Positions 1 to 9,478 of a stretch of 64,000 nt of DNA are shown piece after piece (positions within the stretch are counted from its first letter, which is position 1; the number at the start of each line of letters is the position of its first letter). The stretch is taken from positions 2,435,750 to 2,499,749 of the forward strand of contig NC_011138.3 in NCBI RefSeq assembly GCF_000020585.3, in the 5' to 3' direction. The notes under the pieces are model-generated. The model was given only the letters and a program-made list of their open reading frames with translations. It had not been told where the DNA came from and ran no database searches. The DNA is from Alteromonas mediterranea DE. Its GTDB lineage: Bacteria > Pseudomonadota > Gammaproteobacteria > Enterobacterales > Alteromonadaceae. The position numbers and the translations under genes are program-made.

Positions 1-786
1 GATATGGACGGCACGCTGTTAGACCACCATACCTACTCATTCGAGGCGGCGAAACCGGCTTTAAAAGCGTTAGAAGAAAAAGACATCCCGGTTGTTCCAA
101 CAACGAGCAAAACGTTTGCCGAGCTTCAGCCACTAAGGGAAAGCATTGGTTTAGATGGCCCATTCATCATTGAAAATGGCGCGGCTATTTTTATTCCCCA
201 CGGATTTTTTAAGCAAAAGCCCAGTGGTACCGTTTGGATAGATGGCTATTGGTGTAAAGCATTTATCTCTAATAAAAACTACTGGATTAAACTGCTTGAG
301 AAAATGGGCAGTGAGTTCGATGGCAAATATAAGCAGTTTTCTAAGATGTCTATTGAAGAGATCCAAGAATGCACTGGCTTAGATGAGCGTTCTGCAGCCC
401 TCGCGGCCAAGCGTCAATTTGGGGAGCCTGTTTTGTGGCTAGGTAGCGAGGAAGAAAAGCACCGCTTCTTAAAAATTGTTAAAGACCGAGGCGCGTTTCC
501 TTTAGAAGGCGGTCGCTTTATTCATATCTCTGGTAATTGCGATAAAGGCCAAGCGCTTAAATGGCTGGCGAGTGAATACCAGAAACAGTATTTAACGAAA
601 GTTAACACTATCGCCCTTGGCGATGGTAAAAATGACGTGGCAATGCTTGAAGCTGCACACGTTCCTATTCGCATTTTATCTCCGGTAAATCCTCCACCTG
701 AAGTACAAAAAGAAGAGGTATACACCAGCACCCTAACTGGCCCCGAAGGCTGGAACGAAATGCTTACTCAATTGCTATCCCTATGA
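1..786 (+). CDS. HAD-family sugar-3-phosphoglycerate phosphatase (MpgP/GpgP-like), 5' partial
   Basis: Predicted to dephosphorylate glucosyl- or mannosyl-3-phosphoglycerate to the neutral osmolyte. The frame is open at the window edge: the second visible codon begins MDGTLLD, which is the nucleophile motif DxDGTLLD of the HAD superfamily and normally lies about 8-12 residues from the N-terminus, so only a few codons are missing. Other HAD signatures seen are TTSKTFAEL (motif II region), KGQALKWL (motif III Lys) and GDGKNDVAML (motif IV acidic residues). The large cap insertion and the roughly 260-residue length fit the mannosyl-3-phosphoglycerate phosphatase/YedP group. The next gene, 12 bp downstream, is a GT81 synthase, so glucosyl-3-phosphoglycerate is the likelier substrate. 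Sugar specificity cannot be read from the sequence. Confidence 0.85.
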   Translation, partial: DMDGTLLDHHTYSFEAAKPALKALEEKDIPVVPTTSKTFAELQPLRESIGLDGPFIIENGAAIFIPHGFFKQKPSGTVWIDGYWCKAFISNKNYWIKLLEKMGSEFDGKYKQFSKMSIEEIQECTGLDERSAALAAKRQFGEPVLWLGSEEEKHRFLKIVKDRGAFPLEGGRFIHISGNCDKGQALKWLASEYQKQYLTKVNTIALGDGKNDVAMLEAAHVPIRILSPVNPPPEVQKEEVYTSTLTGPEGWNEMLTQLLSL

Positions 787-798
787 TCAGGAGGACAC

Positions 799-2022
799 AT
801 GGCTGATTTTTATCAAAATGGTGTGGTTACTACGTTACATAACTTGGCTCGTCGTCCTACCGAAGAGCTTGAAGCAGAGTTGCTTCAGTTTTCACAAAAG
901 CGCCCGATGGCACTTATTTTACCGTCTCTTTTTTCCGAACTTGAAGGCGAAGCTCTTCCGCATATTGTGAATGAACTGACCAACGTGCCCTATCTTTCAG
1001 AAATTGTTATCGGTTTAGATAGAGCTAACGAAGAGCAATACAAGCACGCACTAAAATTCTTTGGCAAACTTCCTCAGCACCACAGAGTGCTATGGAACGA
1101 TGGCCCGCGACTAAAAGCACTTGATGAAGAGCTACAGGCACAAGGATTAGCCCCTAAAGAGTTAGGCAAAGGTAGAAACGTATGGTACTGCATGGGTTAC
1201 GTTTTAGCGTCTAATCGCGCTGAATCTGTAGCGCTGCACGATTGTGACATTGTGACTTACGAAAAAGATTTGCTTGCCAAGCTAATTTATCCGGTTGCAA
1301 ACCCTATGTTCAACTACGAATTCTGTAAAGGTTATTACGCTCGTGTGGCTAATGGAAAAATTAATGGCCGAGTTTCGCGCCTGTTAGTAACGCCTTTACT
1401 ACGTGCCTTAAAGCGCATAATGGGTGATAACGAATATTTGGAATTCATGGACAGCTTCCGCTATCCATTGGCCGGTGAATTTTCATTCAGACGTGACGTT
1501 TTGAACGATATCCGCATTCCCAGCGATTGGGGATTAGAGATTGGTGTGCTTTCTGAAATGCATCGAAATTATTCTCACAACCGCCTATGCCAGGCTGATA
1601 TTTGTGACATTTACGACCATAAGCACCAAGACCTATCGCTAAATAACGACCAGGGCGGTTTGTCTAAAATGTCTATCGACATTACTAAAGCGATATTTAG
1701 AAAGCTCGCGACTCAAGGCTATACCTTTAGTAACGAAATGTTCCGTTCAATAAAAGCTACCTATTTCCGTATTGCGCTAGACTTTATAGAAACCTATCAC
1801 AATGACGCGGTAATGAACGGCTTAAACTTAGACATTCACAGCGAGGAAAAAGCGGTAGAAATGTTTGCCAGCAATATAATGAAAGCGGGACAAAATTTCT
1901 TAGAAAACCCAATGGAAACACCGTTTATCCCTAGTTGGAACCGCGTTACTAGTGCGGTACCGGATATTTTAGAACGCTTATTAGAAGCGGTTGAAGCTGA
2001 CACTGCAGAATATATGGAGTAA
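799..2022 (+). CDS. gpgS: Glucosyl-3-phosphoglycerate synthase-like glycosyltransferase (GT81)
   Basis: Expected to transfer glucose from a nucleotide sugar to 3-phosphoglycerate, making glucosyl-3-phosphoglycerate, the precursor of glucosylglycerate. The 407-residue protein has a GT-A fold pattern: an N-terminal [10 protein letters not shown] strand, then EIVIGLD, and the metal-binding DxD motif in [13 protein letters not shown] (Asp148 and Asp150). The acceptor-side region [10 protein letters not shown] and the WGLEIGVL segment are typical of GpgS. A good Shine-Dalgarno (aggagg) lies 7 bp before the ATG. It is flanked by the phosphatase upstream (12 bp gap) and a GH13_18 phosphorylase downstream (5 bp gap), so the three form an operon. 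The family assignment is from recognition. A mannosyl-transferring relative is the main alternative. Confidence 0.85.
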   Translation: MADFYQNGVVTTLHNLARRPTEELEAELLQFSQKRPMALILPSLFSELEGEALPHIVNELTNVPYLSEIVIGLDRANEEQYKHALKFFGKLPQHHRVLWNDGPRLKALDEELQAQGLAPKELGKGRNVWYCMGYVLASNRAESVALHDCDIVTYEKDLLAKLIYPVANPMFNYEFCKGYYARVANGKINGRVSRLLVTPLLRALKRIMGDNEYLEFMDSFRYPLAGEFSFRRDVLNDIRIPSDWGLEIGVLSEMHRNYSHNRLCQADICDIYDHKHQDLSLNNDQGGLSKMSIDITKAIFRKLATQGYTFSNEMFRSIKATYFRIALDFIETYHNDAVMNGLNLDIHSEEKAVEMFASNIMKAGQNFLENPMETPFIPSWNRVTSAVPDILERLLEAVEADTAEYME

Positions 2023-2027
2023 GTAAT

Positions 2028-3782
2028 ATGGCATGGGAGCACCTCCATGACAAAGTAAAGCACCATTTAGAAAGCATTTACGCCGATGTAGCGCTAGACG
2101 TCTCTTATGAGACGCTAGCCACAGAGCTAATGAATACAATAGGTATTCAGCAACAAACAGATATAGCTTCACCTCAATCTCATCACAACTATTGGGATGA
2201 AGAAGACATTATCATGATCACCTATGGTGATAGCGTGATTGATGAAGATGAGCGCCCTCTTGTTACGTTGAATAAGTTCATGCATCGTTATTGTAAGAAC
2301 ACAATCAATAACGTGCATATTCTTCCCTTCTTTCCTTATAGTTCCGATGACGGGTTTTCTGTCATCGACTACTCTACGGTAAACGAAGCATTAGGATCGT
2401 GGGATGATATCGAAGCTATAGCCAAAGATTATGGCTTGATGACAGACTTAGTGATAAACCACTGCTCTGCGCGGAGCGTTTGGTTCGACAACTTTGTTAA
2501 AGGTGAAGGGCCGGGATCTGACTTTTTCTTTACCGCAGATCCGGCTGACGATTTATCGCTGGTGACCCGCCCTCGTGTTTCCCCTTTGTTGCGTGAAACC
2601 GAGACCGCCGATGGCACTAAGTATGTGTGGTGTACCTTCAGTCACGATCAAGTAGACTTTGACTTTAGAAACCCCAAAGTGCTTTTAGCGTTTATCGATA
2701 TCATTAAACTGTACATTGATAAAGGCGCCAAGATATTCCGTTTAGACGCGGTTGCCTTTCTATGGAAAATTGTGGGCACAAACAGCATTAATCTGTTTCA
2801 AACTCACGAAGTCATTCGTTTAATAAGAACCCTGATTGAACACGTTGACCCATCCATCATTATCATTACCGAAACAAATATTCCAAACAGGGAAAATCTA
2901 ACCTATTTTGGTAATGCAAATGAAGCCCATGCAATCTATAACTTTTCGTTACCGCCACTGCTTGTAAACACATTGGTAAGTGGTGATTGTACTTATTTGA
3001 AGAGTTGGATGATGAGCATGCCTCCTGCACAAAACGGCACGGCATACTTTAACTTTATTGCTTCGCACGATGGTATTGGGCTGCGCCCTGCAGAAGGCCT
3101 GCTTTCTGAAGAAGAAATATCTGATTTGGTTCACGCCATGCAGCACTTCGGTGGAAAAGTATCTTGGCGGGCCTCTGAGCATGGTCAGCAAAAACCGTAT
3201 GAAATTAACATCACACTGTTTGACGCTCTGCAAGGCACGATAAAGGGGCCTGACAAGTATCAGGTCGACCGTTTTATTTGTGCACATGCCATTATGTTAG
3301 GCATGGAAGGTATTCCTGGTATCTATATTCATAGTTTACTGGGCACCTCTAACGACTATGAGAAAGTCGCTAACACTGGCCAGAACCGCTCGATAAACAG
3401 AAAGCGCTGGGACTTTAACGAGCTAGAAGCCTTGTTAGATTCTCCTTTCTCTCAGCATCACAAGGTTTTAACTCGTATATCTCAGTTAATCCGCATACGT
3501 AAAGCTCAGCCTGCATTCCACCCTAATGCTACGCAGTTTACGCTGCAATTGGGCAATCAAATATTCGGCTATTGGCGTCAGAGCTTAGACAGAAAGCAAA
3601 GTATTTTCTGTATCAGCAATATTTGTGACGAAGAGCAAACTATTTTGCTTTCTGACATTAACTTGATAGGTACAGACAACTGGATTGACCTCATTACCCG
3701 TGATGAGATTTCACTTTCCAGCGGCTTTTTACAAATGAAGCCCTACCAAGTACTGTGGATCAGTAACCAAGATTTTGAATAA
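2028..3782 (+). CDS. GH13_18 sucrose-phosphorylase-like enzyme, probable glucosylglycerate phosphorylase
   Basis: A 584-residue alpha-amylase-superfamily enzyme. Catalytic residues are all present: nucleophile Asp240 in FRLDAVAF, acid/base Glu282 in ITETN, and transition-state Asp348 in [10 protein letters not shown]. The DGFSVIDY and [10 protein letters not shown] blocks are typical of subfamily GH13_18, which holds sucrose phosphorylase, sucrose-6-phosphate phosphorylase and glucosylglycerate phosphorylase. No signal peptide, so it is cytosolic. Placement 5 bp after gpgS in an operon with the phosphatase makes glucosylglycerate the likely substrate, split by phosphate to glucose-1-phosphate and glycerate. 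That would let the cell recycle the osmolyte when salt falls. Sucrose phosphorylase remains possible, since substrate specificity is inferred from context only. Confidence 0.85.
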   Translation: MAWEHLHDKVKHHLESIYADVALDVSYETLATELMNTIGIQQQTDIASPQSHHNYWDEEDIIMITYGDSVIDEDERPLVTLNKFMHRYCKNTINNVHILPFFPYSSDDGFSVIDYSTVNEALGSWDDIEAIAKDYGLMTDLVINHCSARSVWFDNFVKGEGPGSDFFFTADPADDLSLVTRPRVSPLLRETETADGTKYVWCTFSHDQVDFDFRNPKVLLAFIDIIKLYIDKGAKIFRLDAVAFLWKIVGTNSINLFQTHEVIRLIRTLIEHVDPSIIIITETNIPNRENLTYFGNANEAHAIYNFSLPPLLVNTLVSGDCTYLKSWMMSMPPAQNGTAYFNFIASHDGIGLRPAEGLLSEEEISDLVHAMQHFGGKVSWRASEHGQQKPYEINITLFDALQGTIKGPDKYQVDRFICAHAIMLGMEGIPGIYIHSLLGTSNDYEKVANTGQNRSINRKRWDFNELEALLDSPFSQHHKVLTRISQLIRIRKAQPAFHPNATQFTLQLGNQIFGYWRQSLDRKQSIFCISNICDEEQTILLSDINLIGTDNWIDLITRDEISLSSGFLQMKPYQVLWISNQDFE

Positions 3783-3856
3783 TCCAACTGGTCGATAAAT
3801 ATACCGCGGTACGGATACTGCGGTGTTATGATTAACCTACCACTCCCCCCTATTAT

Positions 3857-4534
3857 ATGTTCATGCAAGATATTAATACCTTTCTATTCGACCTAGATGG
3901 AACACTAGTAGATTCTGTGCCAGATTTAGCGAAAGCCCTGAACCTGATGCTAAGTGATTACAACCTGCCAACCTATGAGGAGGCGAAAGTAAGGCACTGG
4001 GTGGGCAATGGCGCTCGGGTTCTGGTTGAAAGAGGTTTGAGCGGTAATACAAAAATTAACCACGCTTTTAACCAAGTAGAAGTTGATATCGCGCTAGACA
4101 AATTTCTTTTCTGTTACAGAACATTAGAAACCAAAAGCACCGTGCTTTACGATGGTGTTGCCGCCACACTCAAAACTCTTAAAGCGCATGGCTGTACTCT
4201 TGCGTTAGTAACAAATAAACCTTCAGAGTTTATAGAACCAATCCTTACATCGTTTTCATTGTTGCCCTTGTTTTCAATTACCATTGGCGGTGACACGCTT
4301 TTAGAGAAGAAACCCTCTCCTTTACCGCTTATGCATGCCTGTGAAAAATTGGGCGTTTTACCCTCTGAATGCGTAATGGTAGGCGATTCTAAGAATGATA
4401 TTCTTGCCGCTAAAGCCGCGAATATAAAAAGTATAGGCCTTACCTATGGGTACAATTACGGTGAAAGTATTGCGACCTACCAGCCTGACTGGGTGTTCGA
4501 TAGCTTTAGCGACATTCTGTCGTTGCGCGCTTAA
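3857..4534 (+). CDS. gph: Phosphoglycolate phosphatase-like HAD hydrolase
   Basis: A 225-residue HAD hydrolase of the Gph/PGP type. Motif I FDLDGTLVDS lies at residues 10-19, the small helical cap follows, then the VTNKPSE motif (Thr/Asn of motif II), KKPSPLPL (motif III Lys) and MVGDSKNDI (motif IV). It should hydrolyse 2-phosphoglycolate or a similar small phosphoester in the cytosol. It starts 74 bp after the phosphorylase gene. An internal Met two codons downstream is an alternative start. Phosphoglycolate specificity is the usual assignment, but related HAD proteins act on other phosphosugars, and the neighbouring osmolyte operon leaves that open. Confidence 0.8.
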   Translation: MFMQDINTFLFDLDGTLVDSVPDLAKALNLMLSDYNLPTYEEAKVRHWVGNGARVLVERGLSGNTKINHAFNQVEVDIALDKFLFCYRTLETKSTVLYDGVAATLKTLKAHGCTLALVTNKPSEFIEPILTSFSLLPLFSITIGGDTLLEKKPSPLPLMHACEKLGVLPSECVMVGDSKNDILAAKAANIKSIGLTYGYNYGESIATYQPDWVFDSFSDILSLRA

Positions 4535-4671
4535 ATTAAACCCAAACACGGGGGCCAAAAGCTGAAGAAGGAAAATACTCCCCGCTTTCTTTTATTTCAC
4601 GCTTTAACCTTTGGTATAACGCGGCTTTTTCTGTAATATCCGCGTGTTAAATATTTCAAGGAGTGACGGGT

Positions 4672-5886
4672 ATGTCATCAAAATGGCTTTCATTAGAAGA
4701 AGCTCTGGCCAAAGCATTAGACGCGGCGTACGCCATTGACGACGTAGAGCAAGTGAGCATTTTTGAGGCTAACAATCGCATTTTGGCGCACGACCTTGTT
4801 GCCACCCTTGATGTACCGCCTTGGGACAATTCAGCAATGGACGGCTACGCCGTTAACGTTGAAGACCTTTCTGGCAGCAATGAACTCGAAGTTCAAGGTA
4901 TTATCACAGCAGGTATGGAAGCCGATACCCCGCTACAAAAAGGTAAGGCATTTAAAATAATGACTGGCGCCCCTATTCCGAACAACGCCAATGCCGTTGT
5001 TATGGTAGAAAATACCTCTGAGTGCAACGGCAATGTGGAGATAAACAAACGCCCCATCGCCCACGAAAACATTCGTAAAAAGGCCAATGATATTGGCTGT
5101 GACGATACGCTCGTTCATAAGGGCACTCGACTGCGCGCCGAGCACCTCATGCTACTGTCTTCACAAGGAAAGTGTAAAATAGACGTTTTCCGAAAGCTGC
5201 GCGTGGGCGTTGTCGCTACAGGCTCTGAACTAGCTGCACCGGGCGAAAGCCGCGCCGCCACTCAAATTTTCGAATCGAACAGGGTAGGCATTGCCAGTAT
5301 TTTGCAAAAGGAAAACGTTGAGCTTATCGACTTTGGCATTGTTGAAGATAACGAAGTTTCGCTACGGGAACTTTTCATTGAGGCTAGCAAGCGCGTTGAC
5401 GTCATGGTAAGTAGCGGCGGCGTATCGGTAGGCGATGCAGACTATGTTAAAGATATTATTGCAGAGCTAGGCAGCATAGACTTTTGGAAAGTGGCAGTTA
5501 AACCAGGTAAGCCTTTTGCCTTAGGTAAAATAAATAATACGCTTTTCTGTGGCCTACCTGGTAACCCTGTGTCGTCGTTTGTCACCGCAAAGTTACTGGT
5601 TGTGCCCGTTATTAAAAAAATGCAACGAGAAGCAAAGCCCCACGAGCCGCTCTTTATTAACGCCACTATCACAACGCCTCTAAAGCGCCGTGCAGGCCGT
5701 CGGGATTTTCAGCGGGCCACCATGGCTAAAAATGCCCAAGGTGAATGGGAAGTCACGCCATTTAAATCGCAGAGTTCTGGGGTAATGACGTCAATTACAT
5801 CTGCAAACTGCCTGATGATAGTACCTGAGGAAGTAAGCGAATTAAAAGAAGGCGATACGGTTCAAGTAATGCCTCTTCATTTTTAA
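4672..5886 (+). CDS. moeA: Molybdopterin molybdenumtransferase MoeA
   Basis: Inserts molybdenum into adenylylated molybdopterin in the last step of Moco synthesis. The 404-residue protein shows all hallmark segments: PPWDNSAMDGYAV near the N-terminus, GAPIPNNANAVVMVE, the MoCF-binding segment VGVVATGSEL, SSGGVSVGDADYV, and the CGLPGNPVSSFV block. I chose ATG 4672 because AAGGAG at 4658-4663 sits 8 bp before it. The in-frame GTG at 4663 lies inside that ribosome-binding site. A MobA-like nucleotidyltransferase lies on the opposite strand downstream, which suggests a loose molybdenum cofactor neighbourhood, but no molybdoenzyme is present in the window. Confidence 0.95.
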   Translation: MSSKWLSLEEALAKALDAAYAIDDVEQVSIFEANNRILAHDLVATLDVPPWDNSAMDGYAVNVEDLSGSNELEVQGIITAGMEADTPLQKGKAFKIMTGAPIPNNANAVVMVENTSECNGNVEINKRPIAHENIRKKANDIGCDDTLVHKGTRLRAEHLMLLSSQGKCKIDVFRKLRVGVVATGSELAAPGESRAATQIFESNRVGIASILQKENVELIDFGIVEDNEVSLRELFIEASKRVDVMVSSGGVSVGDADYVKDIIAELGSIDFWKVAVKPGKPFALGKINNTLFCGLPGNPVSSFVTAKLLVVPVIKKMQREAKPHEPLFINATITTPLKRRAGRRDFQRATMAKNAQGEWEVTPFKSQSSGVMTSITSANCLMIVPEEVSELKEGDTVQVMPLHF

Positions 5887-6016
5887 ATAAAGTATGCACT
5901 TGAAGGGTTAACGTACATTATTCAATTCCACACGCTTTAACCTATTAAGCAAGAGCACTAATACATAAACCGACACACTGCTCGCACCTTAGCGATAACT
6001 TAAGAGACACATTGCC

Positions 6017-7390
6017 GTGAATAAAAAACGCTTTCTTTTAGAAGGTAGAGATATTTTAAAACTAGCTTGGCCTTTACTGGTTGCTCAAATTACGCAAATG
6101 CTAATGGGCGTGAGCGATACCATCATGGCAGGCCGTTACAGTGCAACCGATATGGCAGCCGTAGCGCTGGGCTTCAGTATTACCGTACCTTTGCTGTGTT
6201 TTATTCAGGGGATTGCGTTAGCGCTGCCCCCTATTATTTCTCGTTTACAAGGAAATCGGAATTTAAATGGCATTGCCGATGCTAGTCAACAGGCAGGCTA
6301 CTTGGTCTTTTTTGTAGGCGTACTGGTGGCGGGTTTAATTCCCTTTACAGCAAGTATTGTTGCTTTATTCCCAATGGCCTCAGAACTATACAGTATAACC
6401 GTGGACTACGTACTATACGTGTTATTTGCAATGCCCGGTTTTGCACTTTACCAGTGGCTAAGAAACTACTGCGAAGGGTTAGGCAAAACCAAGCCAACAA
6501 TGACTATTACTGTCATTGGACTGATGGCCAACATAGTAGGTAACTATCTATTCATTTACGGCGCTGGACCGATACCCGCAATGGGCGGTGCAGGGTGTGG
6601 TATTGCAACAGCCATCGTTATTTACACCATGCTTGTCGCCACAGTGATATACGTACGCTTTGCGCCAGCTTTGCAAAAATATAACCTGTTCGGGCAGCTA
6701 TACAAACCAAACTTGGCCACCATAACGAGAACGTTTAAACTTGGGTTACCTATCGCCATGACCATTCTGTTTGAGGTGACCTTATTTTCACTGGTTGCAC
6801 TGCTGCTCGCTCCATTTGGCGCAACAACCGTTGCCGCACATCAAGTTGCACTTAATTTTTCAGCCCTCATGTTTATGTTTCCCATGAGTATAGGTATGGC
6901 AGCGGCTATTCGAATAGGCTACCGAATTGGCCAAAACAATCAGCGGCAGGCTAAAATTGCAGCTCGCACCGCCATTTTTATTGGTTTTTGCTCTGCCGCG
7001 TGCACCGCAACATTTACACTGCTAGCTAAAGGCTTCATCATTGGCCTTTATACCAGTGACGACGCGGTTTACACCCTTGCCAATGCGCTCCTTATCTACG
7101 CCGCCCTATTTCAGCTATCCGACGCGGTACAGGTTATTTCGGCCAATGCATTACGTGGCTATAAGGATACTACAGCGATGTTTCTCATTACCTTTGTCTC
7201 ATACTGGTTAATCGGCCTACCGACTGGCGTAGTCTTAGGCAGAACCAGTTGGATAACTACAGAGCCAATGGCAGCTGCGGGCTTTTGGATTGGTATTATC
7301 GTAGGTTTAAGCGCGGCGGCGATCATGTTGGGCGCACGCCTTCTTTATGTTCAACGCCCTAGTAATGCAGCGCGTTTAAACGCCGTGTAG
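6017..7390 (+). CDS. MATE family multidrug/cation exporter
   Basis: A 457-residue polytopic inner-membrane protein with about twelve hydrophobic segments arranged in two halves. It has the NorM-type N-terminal signature LAWPLLVAQITQMLMGVSDTIMAGRY and the matching second-half segment LGLPIAMTILFEVTLFSLVALL. MATE proteins export drugs or toxic cations in exchange for Na+ or H+. The start is GTG 6017, preceded by a weak purine-rich AAGAGA. The 130-bp gap from moeA suggests its own promoter. Substrate cannot be predicted. Length and topology match the family's usual 440-460 residues. Confidence 0.93.
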   Translation: MNKKRFLLEGRDILKLAWPLLVAQITQMLMGVSDTIMAGRYSATDMAAVALGFSITVPLLCFIQGIALALPPIISRLQGNRNLNGIADASQQAGYLVFFVGVLVAGLIPFTASIVALFPMASELYSITVDYVLYVLFAMPGFALYQWLRNYCEGLGKTKPTMTITVIGLMANIVGNYLFIYGAGPIPAMGGAGCGIATAIVIYTMLVATVIYVRFAPALQKYNLFGQLYKPNLATITRTFKLGLPIAMTILFEVTLFSLVALLLAPFGATTVAAHQVALNFSALMFMFPMSIGMAAAIRIGYRIGQNNQRQAKIAARTAIFIGFCSAACTATFTLLAKGFIIGLYTSDDAVYTLANALLIYAALFQLSDAVQVISANALRGYKDTTAMFLITFVSYWLIGLPTGVVLGRTSWITTEPMAAAGFWIGIIVGLSAAAIMLGARLLYVQRPSNAARLNAV

Positions 7391-7407
7391 CTAAGCTTAC
7401 TGTTTGC

Positions 7408-8277
7408 CTAAGCGTCTTTTGGCTTTTTACTCTGGGCGAGATTATGACTGGGTAAAATAAAAAGACGGCTTATGCGCGACCAATCCTGTGGCGTGTCTAT
7501 ATCGAATTGCGCATTCGGTGTAGGCACCATGGTTACCCTTCCCGCCTTTAAGTATTTGTTAATAACTGGCTTAGCGCCCACATCCCCGCGAAGTGAAAGT
7601 AGCTCGTTAAACATGTCTTTAGGGAATATGGCTGGTACCGTTAACCGTGCCCCCGAATTGTTTGCTACGCCTGGCTTTTCACGACTGATATGCCATTGGC
7701 TGCAAACAATATTATTAGGGTTCTTTTGCGACGCTTCGATAAGCCGCAACACGTCACTTTCAACAAGGCACGGCAAATCTGCCAATGAAAATAAAACGTG
7801 AGTGGGCCAGTCCGCTTCCTTTTGGCAATCTGGTTTAAGTGTACCTTCAGAAATGGTTTTATCTTTTAGCGCGGCTTGTGAAGAAATCGACAGAACATGT
7901 TTTACACCTACCCGAATACTGGAAGCCATCCCCTCTTTCCACGCCGTGTTACATACAAGGTTAACCGGTAGCTGACTCAACTGAGCTTCTATACTTGAAT
8001 GCCACTTACCCGTAACAACAGTGACTTGGTTTTGAACCGGTAACGTTGACTGATTGCACGCCCTTGTAGACACAGCCCTAGAAGCAGAAGCTGATGGCGC
8101 GGTAAGGTATGTCTCTTTTGCTTTAATGAGCGTACGTACGCTGTGCTCAATAAGAGGTAATGAAGAAACGGGATGAGTAGAAAGCAGCTTATTACCCTTG
8201 TAACGGGCGCTTTGCCCGCCAGCAAGTAATACGAACGCTATATTATAATCACCTAAATTCAAATTCCGCGTGCTCAT
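7408..8277 (-). CDS. MobA/MocA-like molybdenum cofactor nucleotidyltransferase
   Basis: A 289-residue NTP_transf_3 protein. The nucleotide-binding signature FVLLAGGQSARYKGNKLL lies near residue 15. A DLPCL segment (LFSLADLPCL) supplies the metal-binding Asp, and the C-terminus carries the FDIDTPQDW motif shared by MobA, MocA and IspD relatives. Between the first and second blocks lies an unusual Ser/Ala/Thr-rich insertion (roughly residues 56-80) that looks like a flexible linker and makes it longer than a typical 200-residue MocA. It faces moeA and MATE convergently and lies 19 bp downstream of the CoxE/MoxR pair, so it may be the last gene of that operon. A role in CTP- or GTP-dependent maturation of a molybdenum hydroxylase is plausible but unproven. 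Confidence 0.78.
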   Translation of the reverse strand: MSTRNLNLGDYNIAFVLLAGGQSARYKGNKLLSTHPVSSLPLIEHSVRTLIKAKETYLTAPSASASRAVSTRACNQSTLPVQNQVTVVTGKWHSSIEAQLSQLPVNLVCNTAWKEGMASSIRVGVKHVLSISSQAALKDKTISEGTLKPDCQKEADWPTHVLFSLADLPCLVESDVLRLIEASQKNPNNIVCSQWHISREKPGVANNSGARLTVPAIFPKDMFNELLSLRGDVGAKPVINKYLKAGRVTMVPTPNAQFDIDTPQDWSRISRLFILPSHNLAQSKKPKDA

Positions 8278-8296
8278 CAGCGATTGTCGTTTATAC

Positions 8297-9478
8297 CTAA
8301 CGGCTACGACTTAGCCCTTTTATGGCTTCAGTTAGACCTTCAAGGGTTAACCCATACATTCTCTGTTCCATGATCTCTCGGATGATCTTGATAGATGAAT
8401 AATAAGGCCAATAGTTTTCAGGTTGCGGATTAAGCCACACGGCATTGCTAAAATGATTCAACAAACGCTGCATCCACACACTACCCGGCTCTTCATTCCA
8501 ATGCTCTACGCTGCCGCCTGGATAGGTTATTTCGTAAGGCCCCATAGTGGCGTCACCGACAAATATCACCTTGTAATCTTTACCGTAGCGATGAATGATA
8601 TCCCAAATAGGAATACGCTCTTTCTCCCGCCGTAAATTATCTTTCCACACCTCTTCATATACACAGTTATGAAAATAAAAGTACTCTAAGTACTTAAATT
8701 CGGTTTGTACGGCAGAAAAGAGCTCTTGGGTACTCTTAACGTGGGGATCCATTGAACCGCCTACATCAAAGAACATTAACACTTTAACCGCGTTGTGGCG
8801 CTCTGGCGCCATGTGAATATCAAGCAGGCCGCCTTTCTTCGCGGTTTCGCCAATGGTAGTAGGTACATCTAAGTGTTCGCTAGCACCTGTGCGCGCGAAT
8901 TTACGCAGTTTCCGAAGCGCCACTTTAATGTTGCGCGTACCTAACTCAACATCAGAACTTAAGTTTTTAAACTCTCGCTTATCCCACACCTTAACGGCAG
9001 AGAATTTGCGGTTTCCTTTCTGACCTATACGTACACCTTCCGGGTTGTCGCCATAGGCGCCAAACGGCGATGTACCGCCAGTGCCTACCCACTTATTTCC
9101 CCCCTGATGGCGCTTTTCTTGTTCTTCCAAGCGCTTTCTCAAGGTGTCCATAAGTTCGTCAAGTCCGCCAGCTTTACGCAGCGCTTCACGTTCCTCCGGG
9201 CTCAAGTTTTTTTCAATCTCTTTACGCAGCCACTCTTCTGGGATGTCTTTACCGAACAAATCGACAGACTCTACCCCTTCAAAATAATCAGCAAATGCCC
9301 TATCGAACTTATCGTACTGGGTTTCGTCTTTCACCATAATGGTACGAGACAAGCTGTAGAAAGCTTCGATGTCGGCATATACCACGTGATGCTCCAACGC
9401 TTTGAGCAAATCAAGTAACTCGCGGAGCGTGGTTTTAACCTGATACTTTCGCAGTGTATAAAAAAACTGAATAAGCAT
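8297..9478 (-). CDS. VWA domain-containing CoxE-like protein
   Basis: A 393-residue cytosolic protein. The N-terminal half is helical (TLRELLDLLKALEHH), and the C-terminal half is a von Willebrand A domain with a MIDAS site in FFDVGGSMDPH. The first Ser of the usual DxSxS is replaced by Gly, which also occurs in relatives. Such proteins pair with MoxR-type ATPases and help insert metals or mature enzymes, as CoxE and CoxD do for CO dehydrogenase. Its ATG overlaps the stop of the upstream MoxR gene by one base, so the two are translationally coupled. The target enzyme is not in the window. Confidence 0.85.
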   Translation of the reverse strand: MLIQFFYTLRKYQVKTTLRELLDLLKALEHHVVYADIEAFYSLSRTIMVKDETQYDKFDRAFADYFEGVESVDLFGKDIPEEWLRKEIEKNLSPEEREALRKAGGLDELMDTLRKRLEEQEKRHQGGNKWVGTGGTSPFGAYGDNPEGVRIGQKGNRKFSAVKVWDKREFKNLSSDVELGTRNIKVALRKLRKFARTGASEHLDVPTTIGETAKKGGLLDIHMAPERHNAVKVLMFFDVGGSMDPHVKSTQELFSAVQTEFKYLEYFYFHNCVYEEVWKDNLRREKERIPIWDIIHRYGKDYKVIFVGDATMGPYEITYPGGSVEHWNEEPGSVWMQRLLNHFSNAVWLNPQPENYWPYYSSIKIIREIMEQRMYGLTLEGLTEAIKGLSRSR

